From Paenibacillus mucilaginosus 3016 (lineage in GTDB: Bacteria; Bacillota; Bacilli; Paenibacillales; NBRC-103111), in NCBI RefSeq assembly GCF_000250655.1, contig NC_016935.1:6590001-6654000 (forward strand): 64,000 nucleotides of DNA, in the 5' to 3' direction. Positions 20,093 through 27,705 of the stretch are shown one piece after another. The notes under the pieces are model-generated. The model searched no databases. It was not told the DNA's origin and saw only the letters and a list, made by a program, of their open reading frames with translations. Position 1 is the first letter of the stretch; the number at the start of each line of letters is the position of its first letter. Both the position numbers and the translations under genes were made by a program.

Positions 20093-21067
20093 CTACGGCT
20101 TTCTCGCGATGATGACGACCCAGTCTCCCTCGACGTTGCGGCCGGCAATCTCGAAGCCCTCCGCCTTCAGCGCCTCTTCCACGGATTCCTGCTTCGGCAG
20201 AATGATGCCCGAGACGATGTAGGTACCGCCGGACACCAGGGCGTCATAGACATCCTTCACGAAGAGAAGGATGATCTCCGCCAGGATGTTCGCCACCACG
20301 ATCTGCACCGGCAGCTTCACGCCGACCGATGCCCCCTCCTGCGTGCCGCTCTCCTTCAGCACGCCGAGCAGGTCGCTCAGCTTCACCGTGATGCGGTCAT
20401 CCAGGCCGTTCAGGTGCGTGTTCTCCGTTGCCGAGGAGACCGAGACCGGATCAAGGTCGAGCGCCAGCACATGCTTCGCGCCCAGCTTCGCCGCCGCGAT
20501 CGCCAGGATCCCGGAGCCTGTCCCTACGTCGATCACGTCTTCGCCGCCTTGAATGACGCTCTCGAGCGTCCGCAGACACAGTGCCGTTGTCGCATGCGTC
20601 CCCGTGCCGAAGGCCATGCCCGGATCGAGCTCAAGGATGATTTCCTCCGGTCCCGGCGTGTACTCTTCCCACGTCGGCTTGATCGTCAGCCGCTCGGAGA
20701 TGCGCAGCGGCTTGAAGTACTGCTTCCAGGCGTTCGCCCAGTCCTCATCGTCCACATCCTGCAGCTCGTACGTAGGATGGCCTGTATCGATATCGAATTC
20801 CGCCAGCTGCTCGATCCGCTCCTTGAGCTCGTTCACGATCGGGCCCATCTCCGTGCCTTCGGTGAAATAGCCTTTGATCACGGCACGTCCTTCCGGAATG
20901 TCGTTGAGCGGCATTTCGTACCACTGGCCGAGCGAGGTGTCCCGCTTTTTGTTCAGCGTGCCCGATTCTTCAATCGAAACCCCGCCGGCTCCCAGCTCAT
21001 GTATAAAGTTAGAGATCATCTCGATGGCTTCTTCGGTTGTATGTACGGTAATTTCATGGTAACGCAC
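20093..21067 (-). CDS. prmA: Ribosomal protein L11 methyltransferase PrmA
   Basis: Methylates lysines of ribosomal protein L11. The 324-residue product begins VRYHEITVHTTEEA, has a central linker (PTYELQDVDDEDWANAWKQYF) and a SAM-binding motif DVGTGSGILAIAAAKLG, then NPPF-equivalent VVANILAEI. The start is GTG at 21065-21067, nine bases after GGAGGG; longer frames upstream have no family similarity. It follows the heat-shock genes, as in Bacillus, but is separated from dnaJ by about 1.2 kb of extra DNA here. Confidence 0.96.
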   Translation of the reverse strand: MRYHEITVHTTEEAIEMISNFIHELGAGGVSIEESGTLNKKRDTSLGQWYEMPLNDIPEGRAVIKGYFTEGTEMGPIVNELKERIEQLAEFDIDTGHPTYELQDVDDEDWANAWKQYFKPLRISERLTIKPTWEEYTPGPEEIILELDPGMAFGTGTHATTALCLRTLESVIQGGEDVIDVGTGSGILAIAAAKLGAKHVLALDLDPVSVSSATENTHLNGLDDRITVKLSDLLGVLKESGTQEGASVGVKLPVQIVVANILAEIILLFVKDVYDALVSGGTYIVSGIILPKQESVEEALKAEGFEIAGRNVEGDWVVIIARKP

Positions 21068-21236
21068 AGGGTAGTCCCTCCTATAGTTCACTTCAGCAGT
21101 TGGCAGCACACAGGACTGTCTGCCCTCTACTATCCAAACATGCATAACTCCTAGTATACAACAAGTTAGGTCCCGGGTAAAAATATGGGTCTGCGGGCCG
21201 CAGGATATACGGCCTCCCCTGTCCATTCTTATGATG

Positions 21237-21280
21237 AAAAAAACGGCCCCCCGCATGAACTTATCATGCGAAGAACCGTT
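21237..21280 (-). terminator. Terminator after the 131-residue hypothetical gene
   Basis: AACGG...CCGTT arms (21242-21246 and 21276-21280) enclose a perfect GCATGA/TCATGC hairpin (21253-21269). A run of seven A at 21237-21243 forms the U-tract on the minus strand. Confidence 0.8.
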
Positions 21281-21319
21281 GTGAACTGCCGTACGGGAGA
21301 CACGGAAAATGCGGACGCA

Positions 21320-21715
21320 CTAAGCGGTCCCGCCAGCTTCCCGGATAATGTGTCTTGCCTGCTCCGCTACGGACTCGTCGATGATGACCGTCAGCAGCGT
21401 ATCGCGGCGCGACACATCCTCCTGGGAGAAGGATTCCATAACATCGGCCATGGTCCCCCCGAATCCGCTGGCATCCGTTTCGGTGGCCGCCAGGACACCA
21501 GAGTTGCGGTCAAGTCCCGATGCGCCCAGAGTTAAGAAGCCCAGCGACGGAATATTCCCGGTGATCGGGTTCATCGTCTCCTGAACGCCCGGGCCCGGAT
21601 ACTCGCCGAACTGGTCTACGCGCACTTCCGATGCGCGCAGGGCCTTGAGCTTTCCGATACAGCTCTCGGCCTGCGCCGGAGAATGAAAATAGGCCATTAT
21701 GCTCTGCTCTGCCAT
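21320..21715 (-). CDS. Conserved hypothetical protein (stress-type ferredoxin-like fold)
   Basis: 131 residues, no signal peptide or membrane span. It begins IMAYFHSPAQAESCIGKLKALRAS, a beta-alpha pattern like that of general-stress protein 17M-type domains. A Gly/Pro/Ser-rich middle follows, then a second half ending RDTLLTVIIDESVAEQARHIIREAGG, a beta-alpha unit of the same kind. I do not recognise a specific function. It is 15 bp downstream of a small YfhD-like gene and is closed by its own terminator, so the two form a small operon. Confidence 0.75.
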   Translation of the reverse strand: MAEQSIMAYFHSPAQAESCIGKLKALRASEVRVDQFGEYPGPGVQETMNPITGNIPSLGFLTLGASGLDRNSGVLAATETDASGFGGTMADVMESFSQEDVSRRDTLLTVIIDESVAEQARHIIREAGGTA

Positions 21716-21730
21716 TGCTTCTATCCCTTC

Positions 21731-21880
21731 CTATTCCCGCTCTTGTCTGGCATCGGCCAGATCTGCGCGTTCCTGCGCTTCCAAATCATTGGCATCCGCC
21801 AGCTCGCTGGAGAATTCGACATCCTCATTTTTGGCGATAGGCAGCTGGCTTCTCGACCGCTCCTGATTTCCGCGACTCAT
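21731..21880 (-). CDS. Small YfhD-like protein (49 residues)
   Basis: A short reading frame MSRGNQERSRSQLPIAKNED... containing EFSSELADANDLEAQERADL and ending in Arg/Glu residues. The E-F/Y-S-x-E-L-A-D-x-x-D-x-E-A-Q-x-R-A pattern is what I recall of YfhD-like small proteins of Bacilli. AAGGGAG lies eight bases before the ATG. The protein is hydrophilic and charged, with no membrane segment. It lies 15 bp upstream of the 131-residue hypothetical gene. Family membership is from memory. Confidence 0.75.
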   Translation of the reverse strand: MSRGNQERSRSQLPIAKNEDVEFSSELADANDLEAQERADLADARQERE

Positions 21881-21964
21881 GGTGGACACTCCCTTCCCTT
21901 CAATCTTGCGGATGTATGCCGCTTTGGTATTGTCCGCAAATTCCAGGGGAATATGCGCAGGGCG

Positions 21965-22147
21965 CAGCGCAAACCCTATCTACGCGTGTGTGCTGGGTGA
22001 TGCTTTTGACGCGCTTGGAGGGAATACGTATGGGGTTCCAGCCGCTGTTGACCTCGTGTCCCATTAGAATTGGATTAGAGGTGAGGACACGAGGTCAAAG
22101 GCGGCGCGTAAACTTTCCACCCCATACGCATTCCCCGGTTTGCGCTG
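21965..22147. repeat. Structured intergenic element, copy A
   Basis: Nested inverted repeats. From outside in: CAGCGCAAACC (21965-21975) with GGTTTGCGCTG (22137-22147); GGAATACGTATGGGG (22021-22035) with CCCCATACGCATTCC (22120-22134, one G-T pair); GCCGC (22041-22045) with GCGGC (22101-22105); TTGACCTCGTGTCC (22048-22061) with GGACACGAGGTCAA (22085-22098), closing a 23-nt loop. TCCAGCCGCTGTTGA (22037-22051) and TCAAAGGCGG (22095-22104) are identical in the element at 51483-51595, whereas the stems differ. No gene overlaps it. Strand is unknown because it is nearly symmetrical. Confidence 0.85.
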
Positions 22148-22159
22148 CTCCCTGCTTTT

Positions 22160-22202
22160 AAAAAATAAAAAAACACGGCAGCTGAGTTACCGCTGCCGTG
22201 CT
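22160..22202 (-). terminator. Terminator of dnaJ (probably bidirectional)
   Basis: CACGGCAGC (22174-22182) pairs with GCTGCCGTG (22192-22200). It is flanked by A-rich DNA on the left and CTCTTTTTG on the right, so it can act in both directions. Confidence 0.88.
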
Positions 22203-22258
22203 CTTTTTGCGTGCTGAGCCATATTCTTGCGTGTGATAGGGTTGCTCCCTACACCAAC

Positions 22259-23377
22259 TTAATCGCCCAGGAACGCTTTCTTCATCCGTTCGAAGATCGA
22301 CTGGTTCTGCTCATGCGTATGCTCGCCGCTGGTGCGGGAGAATTCGCGGAGCAGCTCCTTCTGGTCTTCGTTAAGGCTCGTCGGCGTGACGACGACGACC
22401 TTGACGTGCTGGTCGCCTTGGCCGTAGCCGCGCAGGCGCGGAACGCCTTTGCCCTTCAGGCGGAAATACGTATCCGTCTGGGTGCCCGCCGGAATCTTGA
22501 GCTTGACCTTCTCTGTCAGCGTCGGGATCTCGATCTCGTCGCCCAGTGCCGCCTGCACGAACGTCAGGGGCACTTCGCAGTAGATGTCGTCGCCTTCGCG
22601 CTCGAAGAAATCATGCGGCTTCACGCGGAGCACCACGTACAGGTCGCCCGGAGGGCCTCCCCGGGTCCCCGATTCGCCTTCGCCCGAGACGCGAAGCTGG
22701 GCTCCGTCGTCCACGCCGGCCGGGATGTTCAGGTTGATCTTGCGCTGCTTCTTTACCTTGCCCGCGCCGTGGCACGTTGAACACTTGTCCTTGACAATCT
22801 GCCCCTGGCCTTGGCACGCGGAACAGACGCGGCGGTTCACGATACGGCCGAAGGCCGTGTTCTGCACAACTTCCTGCTGGCCGCTGCCGTGGCAGACACC
22901 GCAGGTCTCCGGCTTCGTTCCGGGCTTGGCCCCGCTGCCGTGACACGTTTCGCAGTTCTCGGTCCGCGGAATCTGGATGTCCATCTTCTTGCCGAAGATG
23001 GCCTCCTTGAACTCGATGGTCATCGTGTACTGCAGATCGTTGCCGCGCTGGGGCGCGTTCGGATTCCGGCGTCCGCCGCCGGCTCCGCCGAAGAACATGT
23101 CGAAGAGGTCGCCGAAGCCGCCGAAGTCCTGCGCTCCGCCGCCGCCCATGCCCTGGTTCGGATCCACATGGCCGAACCGGTCGTACTGGGCCTTGCGCTG
23201 GTCATCGCTGAGCACGTCGTAGGCTTCTTTGGCTTCCTTGAATTTCGATTCGGCGTCAGCCGCTTTGTTGACATCCGGGTGGTATTGGCGGGCAAGCTTG
23301 CGGTACGCCTTCTTGATCTCTTCCTGCGAAGCGTCCTTGCTGACCCCCAGCACCTCATAGAAATCACGTTTGCTCAT
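22259..23377 (-). CDS. dnaJ: Chaperone DnaJ
   Basis: Hsp40 co-chaperone that stimulates the DnaK ATPase and delivers substrates. The J domain (1-70) has HPD at 33-35. A Gly/Phe-rich segment (GGGGAQDFGGFGDLFDMFFGG) and four zinc-finger repeats follow: CETCHGSG, CGVCHGSG, CSACQGQG, CSTCHGAG. The start at 23377 follows TAGGAGTGG; upstream in-frame codons are not conserved. 372 residues is the usual length. Last gene of the heat-shock operon. Confidence 0.98.
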   Translation of the reverse strand: MSKRDFYEVLGVSKDASQEEIKKAYRKLARQYHPDVNKAADAESKFKEAKEAYDVLSDDQRKAQYDRFGHVDPNQGMGGGGAQDFGGFGDLFDMFFGGAGGGRRNPNAPQRGNDLQYTMTIEFKEAIFGKKMDIQIPRTENCETCHGSGAKPGTKPETCGVCHGSGQQEVVQNTAFGRIVNRRVCSACQGQGQIVKDKCSTCHGAGKVKKQRKINLNIPAGVDDGAQLRVSGEGESGTRGGPPGDLYVVLRVKPHDFFEREGDDIYCEVPLTFVQAALGDEIEIPTLTEKVKLKIPAGTQTDTYFRLKGKGVPRLRGYGQGDQHVKVVVVTPTSLNEDQKELLREFSRTSGEHTHEQNQSIFERMKKAFLGD

Positions 23378-23482
23378 CGTTCCACTCCTACTCCCAGGGC
23401 TGGCAAGGCTCCGGCACGACGGACCGTCCTTCTGTCCGCCGCCCGCCGGCATGCCTTCCGCACCCATCTTCTACAGACGGAA

Positions 23483-23509
23483 AGTCAAAGCCGGCGTGCG
23501 GCTTTGACT
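23483..23509 (-). promoter_or_regulatory. Perfect hairpin between dnaK and dnaJ
   Basis: AGTCAAAGCCG (23483-23493) pairs perfectly with CGGCTTTGACT (23499-23509) around a 5-nt loop. No U-tract follows on the minus strand, so a processing or stability element in the mRNA is likelier than a strong terminator. Confidence 0.6.
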
Positions 23510-23542
23510 CCCCTTTGTACTATGCTAATGCTAACATACCTC

Positions 23543-25381
23543 TTACTTCTTGTCGTCAACGACTTCGTAATCGGCATCCACTACATTGTCTTTGCCTTTG
23601 CCGGCATTCCCCTGCGGCTCGCCGCCTTCAGGAGCTCCACCCTGCTGGGACGCCTGCTCATACAGCTTCACGGACAGCTGCTGCACCACTTCGGTCAGCT
23701 GCTCGGTTGCCGCTTTGATCTCCTCGAGGTTGTCGCCTTCGAGCGCCTTCTTGACTTTCTCCTTGGCTTCGTTGGCCTTCTCGATCTCGGACGGGTCAAC
23801 CTTGTCGCCGAGGTCCTTGATCGTCTTGTCGACGGAGTAGACGAGCTGGTCCGCGTTGTTGCGCACTTCGACGAGCTCTTTGCGCTTGCGGTCTTCTTCG
23901 GCGTGAGCTTCGGCTTCCTTCATCATGCGGTCGATCTCTTCATCGGAGAGGCCGCTCGAGGAAGTGATGGTGATCTTCTGGCTCTTGCCTGTGCCCTTAT
24001 CCGTCGACGTAACGTTAACGATCCCGTTCGCATCGATATCGAAGGTTACTTCGATCTGCGGAATACCGCGCGGAGCCGGAGGAATGTCGCCGAGGATGAA
24101 ACGGCCGAGCGTCTTGTTGTCGGCTGCCATCGCACGCTCACCCTGCAGAACGTGGATTTCCACGCTAGGCTGGTTGTCGGCATACGTCGTGAACACCTGC
24201 GACTTCGTCGTAGGGATCGTCGTGTTGCGGTCGATCATCTTCGTGAAGACACCGCCGGCGGTTTCGATACCCAGGGACAGCGGAGTTACATCGAGGAGCA
24301 CCACGTCTTTGACATCGCCCGTCAGGACGCCCGCTTGAACCGCTGCACCGAGGGCAACGACTTCATCCGGGTTGACGCCCTTGTGAGGCTCTTTGCCGAT
24401 CAGGCGCTTAACGGCTTCCTGTACGGCTGGAATACGGGTCGATCCGCCCACGAGCACGACTTTGTCGATCTTGTCGGCCGACAGGCCGGCGTCGCTCAGC
24501 GCCTGGCGCGTTGGGCCCATCGTTCTCTCGACGAGAGTCGCGGACAGCTCTTCGAACTTCGCACGGGTCAGGGACAGCTCCAAGTGCTGCGGCACGCCGT
24601 CTACCACCGTGATGAACGGCAGGGAGATTTGCGTCGTGAGTACGCCGGAGAGCTCTTTCTTCGCCTTCTCGGCCGCATCCTTCAGACGCTGAACCGCCGC
24701 TTTGTCCTTGCTGAGGTCGATGCCGTGCTCTTTTTTGAACTCGGCTACGAGGTGGTCGATGATGACTTGGTCGAAGTCGTCGCCGCCGAGACGGTTGTCA
24801 CCGGAAGTCGCCTTTACTTCGAAGAAGCCGTCGCCGAGCTCGAGGATCGATACGTCGAACGTACCGCCGCCGAGGTCATAGACCAGGATCGTCTGGTCTT
24901 CGGACTTCTCAAGGCCGTAAGCCAGAGCTGCAGCCGTAGGCTCGTTGACGATACGCAGCACTTCGAGGCCCGCGATCTTGCCCGCATCCTTCGTCGCTTG
25001 ACGCTGGCTGTCGTTGAAGTAAGCCGGAACGGTAATAACCGCTTGGGTAACCGGTTGGCCGAGGTAGGCTTCCGCATCAGCCTTCAGCTTTTGAAGAATC
25101 ATAGCCGAGATTTCTTGTGCGGAATAGTCCGTACCGTCGATGTTTTCCTTATGGTTCGTACCCATGTAGCGCTTGATCGACATGATCGTGCGGTCCGGAT
25201 TGGTGATGGCTTGACGCTTCGCGGTTTCGCCTACTACGCGCTCGCCGTCCTTCTTGAAGCCTACCACGGAAGGAGTCGTACGGTTCCCTTCCGGGTTAGG
25301 AATAACAACCGCCTCGCCGCCTTCCATGACAGCTACGCAGGAGTTCGTGGTTCCAAGGTCAATACCGATTACTTTACTCAT
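23543..25381 (-). CDS. dnaK: Chaperone DnaK (Hsp70)
   Basis: 612-residue Hsp70. It begins MSKVIGIDLGTTNSCVAVME (phosphate-binding loop 1) and contains VYDLGGGTFDVSIL (loop 2), VNEPTAAALAYG and the adenosine motif VVLVGGSTRIPAVQ. The substrate-binding domain (DVTPLSLGIETAGG) follows, then a Gly/Gln-rich C-terminal tail ending DADYEVVDDKK. It lies 56 bp after grpE in the heat-shock operon, with the HrcA/CIRCE control point upstream of hrcA. Confidence 0.99.
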   Translation of the reverse strand: MSKVIGIDLGTTNSCVAVMEGGEAVVIPNPEGNRTTPSVVGFKKDGERVVGETAKRQAITNPDRTIMSIKRYMGTNHKENIDGTDYSAQEISAMILQKLKADAEAYLGQPVTQAVITVPAYFNDSQRQATKDAGKIAGLEVLRIVNEPTAAALAYGLEKSEDQTILVYDLGGGTFDVSILELGDGFFEVKATSGDNRLGGDDFDQVIIDHLVAEFKKEHGIDLSKDKAAVQRLKDAAEKAKKELSGVLTTQISLPFITVVDGVPQHLELSLTRAKFEELSATLVERTMGPTRQALSDAGLSADKIDKVVLVGGSTRIPAVQEAVKRLIGKEPHKGVNPDEVVALGAAVQAGVLTGDVKDVVLLDVTPLSLGIETAGGVFTKMIDRNTTIPTTKSQVFTTYADNQPSVEIHVLQGERAMAADNKTLGRFILGDIPPAPRGIPQIEVTFDIDANGIVNVTSTDKGTGKSQKITITSSSGLSDEEIDRMMKEAEAHAEEDRKRKELVEVRNNADQLVYSVDKTIKDLGDKVDPSEIEKANEAKEKVKKALEGDNLEEIKAATEQLTEVVQQLSVKLYEQASQQGGAPEGGEPQGNAGKGKDNVVDADYEVVDDKK

Positions 25382-25437
25382 GAGGAAAAGGCCTCCTTAG
25401 AAATTTCATGTTGAATCCTTTTACTGCCATCTATATG

Positions 25438-26028
25438 CTATGAGCTCACTTTAACCATAGCCGGACGAAGAACCTTATCCTTGAGGAGGTAGCCCTTCTG
25501 GACTTCTTCCACAACGATGCCTTCCTCGTGTTCATCCGACTCCACCTGCATAATCGCCTGGTGGAACTCCGGGTTGAAAGGTGTACCCACGGTTTCCATC
25601 GGCTTCAGACCCTCGTTCGTAAGAACGCCGTCCAGCTGGCGGAAGATCATGTCAACCCCTTTGATGAGGGCGTCGTAGTCTTTATTGTCACGGCTGGCTG
25701 CCATAGCCCGCTCGAAGTTATCCACCACGGGGAGAAGCTGCTCGATCAGTTTCAGCGAAGCGTACTTGGCGAAGTCTTCCTTCTCCTTCAGCGTACGCCG
25801 GCGGAAGTTGTCGAAGTCGGCCTGAGCGCGCAGTACGCGTCCCTGCTGCTCTTCGAGCTGCTTCTTCAGCTGCTCGATCTCCTGGTTCACAGGGTTCTGC
25901 TCCACTTCCGCTTCCTCGTGGGCCGCTTCCGTTTCGCCATGCTCATATGTAGCCTTCGCTTCCTGTTCGGCTGCGTCACCGGCTGCCTCCGGGTTTACCC
26001 CTGCGCCGTCTTTCTGTTCCGTATTCAA
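25438..26028 (-). CDS. grpE: Nucleotide exchange factor GrpE
   Basis: DnaK nucleotide-exchange factor of about 196 residues. The N-terminal third is acidic and disordered-looking (EHGETEAAHEEAEVEQNP). A long coiled-coil helix (NQEIEQLKKQLEEQQGRVLRAQADFDNFRRR) and the C-terminal beta domain (GVDMIFRQLDGVLTNEGL, then GTPFNPEFHQAIM) follow. The best start is TTG at 26026-26028, six bases after a perfect GGAGGTG; the GTG at 26035-26037 is part of that ribosome-binding site and is not a likely start. Confidence 0.95.
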   Translation of the reverse strand: MNTEQKDGAGVNPEAAGDAAEQEAKATYEHGETEAAHEEAEVEQNPVNQEIEQLKKQLEEQQGRVLRAQADFDNFRRRTLKEKEDFAKYASLKLIEQLLPVVDNFERAMAASRDNKDYDALIKGVDMIFRQLDGVLTNEGLKPMETVGTPFNPEFHQAIMQVESDEHEEGIVVEEVQKGYLLKDKVLRPAMVKVSS

Positions 26029-26160
26029 TATTGTCACCTCCTTAACCGATTCGGCCGCGGGGCGGCTGGTACTCCCGCCCCTTATGCCCCGTTTCTCTAT
26101 AGTAGTGTGTCCATAGATAGAGTGAATGCAAACCTTGGCTTTGCGGCCGCCGGCCCCGTC

Positions 26161-27705
26161 CTACTCTTCGGTCCGCGGCTGCCGCATCTTGATGACCGTG
26201 TGAATGCGCAGGATCGCCGCCGCCACTTCGCCGGCCGCCTGAAGCGCATGAAGCTTCACATCGGCCGGGTCCATGACCCCGATCGCCGCCATGTCGGTCA
26301 CCGCGCCCGTATCGCAGTCGATCGCGAGCGCATCATTGCCCGTGGCGATCTGCGCCGCCTTGACCTCCTCGACCTTCTCCAGCGGGTTGTACCCCGCATT
26401 GACGACGATCTGGGCCAGCGGCCGGCGCAGCGCTTCGGCGACGGCGGCGATGCCGAAGCCTTCCATGCCCTGCACCGTCTCGCGGTAGCGCTCGAGCTCA
26501 TGGGCCACGGCCGCTTCGGCGGACCCGCCGCCGGGCAGACAGCCGCCGCGCAGCGCCGCCTGGACGCTTGATGCCGCGTCCTTCGCGATCCGCAGGCGTT
26601 CGCCGATCACCTCGCTGGTCGAGGCTCCGACCACGATCGTGACCTGGGCGCGGCCCTTGCCTTCGCCCATCCGGACACTCTCGAGCCGCTCGTCGTAGGA
26701 GACGTGGCCCGCGTAGCCGAGATACCCGGCCAGCTCTTCGGCCGGCTTGCCTAGACCGGTGCGCCGCAGCGGGCGCGCGCCGGTGTAGTCGGCGATTCGC
26801 CGAAGATCCGCGCGGGAGATGCGCTGCAGGACCATGATGCCGTGGTCCGTGCAGAACTGCTCGGCTTCGGGGTCGACGCCCCGGTCCGAGGCGATGAAAC
26901 CGACCTGCAGCTCCACAAGCTTCGGCAGCAGGGAGCGGAACTGCTCCCGCAGCTGCATCTGCTTCTGGAAGCCGGAGTCGGTCATCAGCGCCTCGTCATG
27001 CACCGACTCGGGCTCGAACGCATCCTGGAACAGGAGCACACGGGCCGAGTCCGGCGGGAAGTCCGGCTGGGCGTTCGCGGGGCGCTTCTGGATGAGCAGC
27101 CCGGGCCATACTTCGTTACGGGCCCGGCTGTGGGATACGATCGTATCCGAGAAGCGGAACTGGGGATCCCGCATCTTCGGCAGGCCGAGCTTCTTCGCCC
27201 CCTCGATCACGAGCCGGGCAAGGTCTTCGTTCTCGCGTCCGGCGACATAAGCGATCGAGTACAACTGCGGGTCTTCCAGCCCTTCGAGCGGACGGGCCCG
27301 CTTCGCGAGCATGCGCAGCCCCGCGGCCACGCCCTCCTGCACGCCCCGCACGACCTTGGCTACAGGCACGCCCCGGGTAACCTGGGCGGTGCCTTCGGCC
27401 ACGATCGCGCCGGCAAGCACCGTCGCGGTCGTCGTCCCGTCGCCGATCTGCTCCTGCTGGGAGCGGGCGACCTGAATAAGCAGCCGCGCCGCCGGGTGAG
27501 TGACATCCATCTGCTCGAGAATCGTCACCCCGTCATTGGTGATGATGACTTCGCCCCGGGGGCCGACGAGCATCGTATCGAGCCCCTTCGGTCCGAGCGT
27601 CCCCTCGACGGCGGACGTGATGGCCCGGATTGCCCCCGCGTTGTTGCGGAGCGTCGCGTACGCCTCATCGCCTTCCCCGCCGGCCGGTTTCACGCCGCCG
27701 CTCAT
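26161..27705 (-). CDS. Group III (archaeal-like, TCP-1-type) chaperonin
   Basis: 514-residue ATP-dependent chaperonin subunit that resembles thermosome/CCT proteins more than GroEL. It has LGPKGLDTMLV near 37-47, ITNDGVTILEQMDVTHPAARLL at 55-76, QEQIGDGTTTATVLAG at 84-99, and near the C-terminus NAGYNPLEKVEEV, DCDTGAVTDM and a GGGSAE motif; a protrusion-type apical domain replaces the GroEL lid-binding surface. Archaeal-type chaperonins in dnaK operons of some Firmicutes are known (for example Carboxydothermus). The ATG at 27703-27705 overlaps the hrcA TGA (ATGA), giving translational coupling; an ATG nine bases earlier is possible. Confidence 0.92.
   Translation of the reverse strand: MSGGVKPAGGEGDEAYATLRNNAGAIRAITSAVEGTLGPKGLDTMLVGPRGEVIITNDGVTILEQMDVTHPAARLLIQVARSQQEQIGDGTTTATVLAGAIVAEGTAQVTRGVPVAKVVRGVQEGVAAGLRMLAKRARPLEGLEDPQLYSIAYVAGRENEDLARLVIEGAKKLGLPKMRDPQFRFSDTIVSHSRARNEVWPGLLIQKRPANAQPDFPPDSARVLLFQDAFEPESVHDEALMTDSGFQKQMQLREQFRSLLPKLVELQVGFIASDRGVDPEAEQFCTDHGIMVLQRISRADLRRIADYTGARPLRRTGLGKPAEELAGYLGYAGHVSYDERLESVRMGEGKGRAQVTIVVGASTSEVIGERLRIAKDAASSVQAALRGGCLPGGGSAEAAVAHELERYRETVQGMEGFGIAAVAEALRRPLAQIVVNAGYNPLEKVEEVKAAQIATGNDALAIDCDTGAVTDMAAIGVMDPADVKLHALQAAGEVAAAILRIHTVIKMRQPRTEE

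Noticed and set aside
26040..26160. Possible second heat-shock promoter in the chaperonin-grpE gap
   Set aside because: CTCTAT...ATAGAG palindrome and scattered -10-like words exist, but no spaced -35/-10 pair or CIRCE copy was found.
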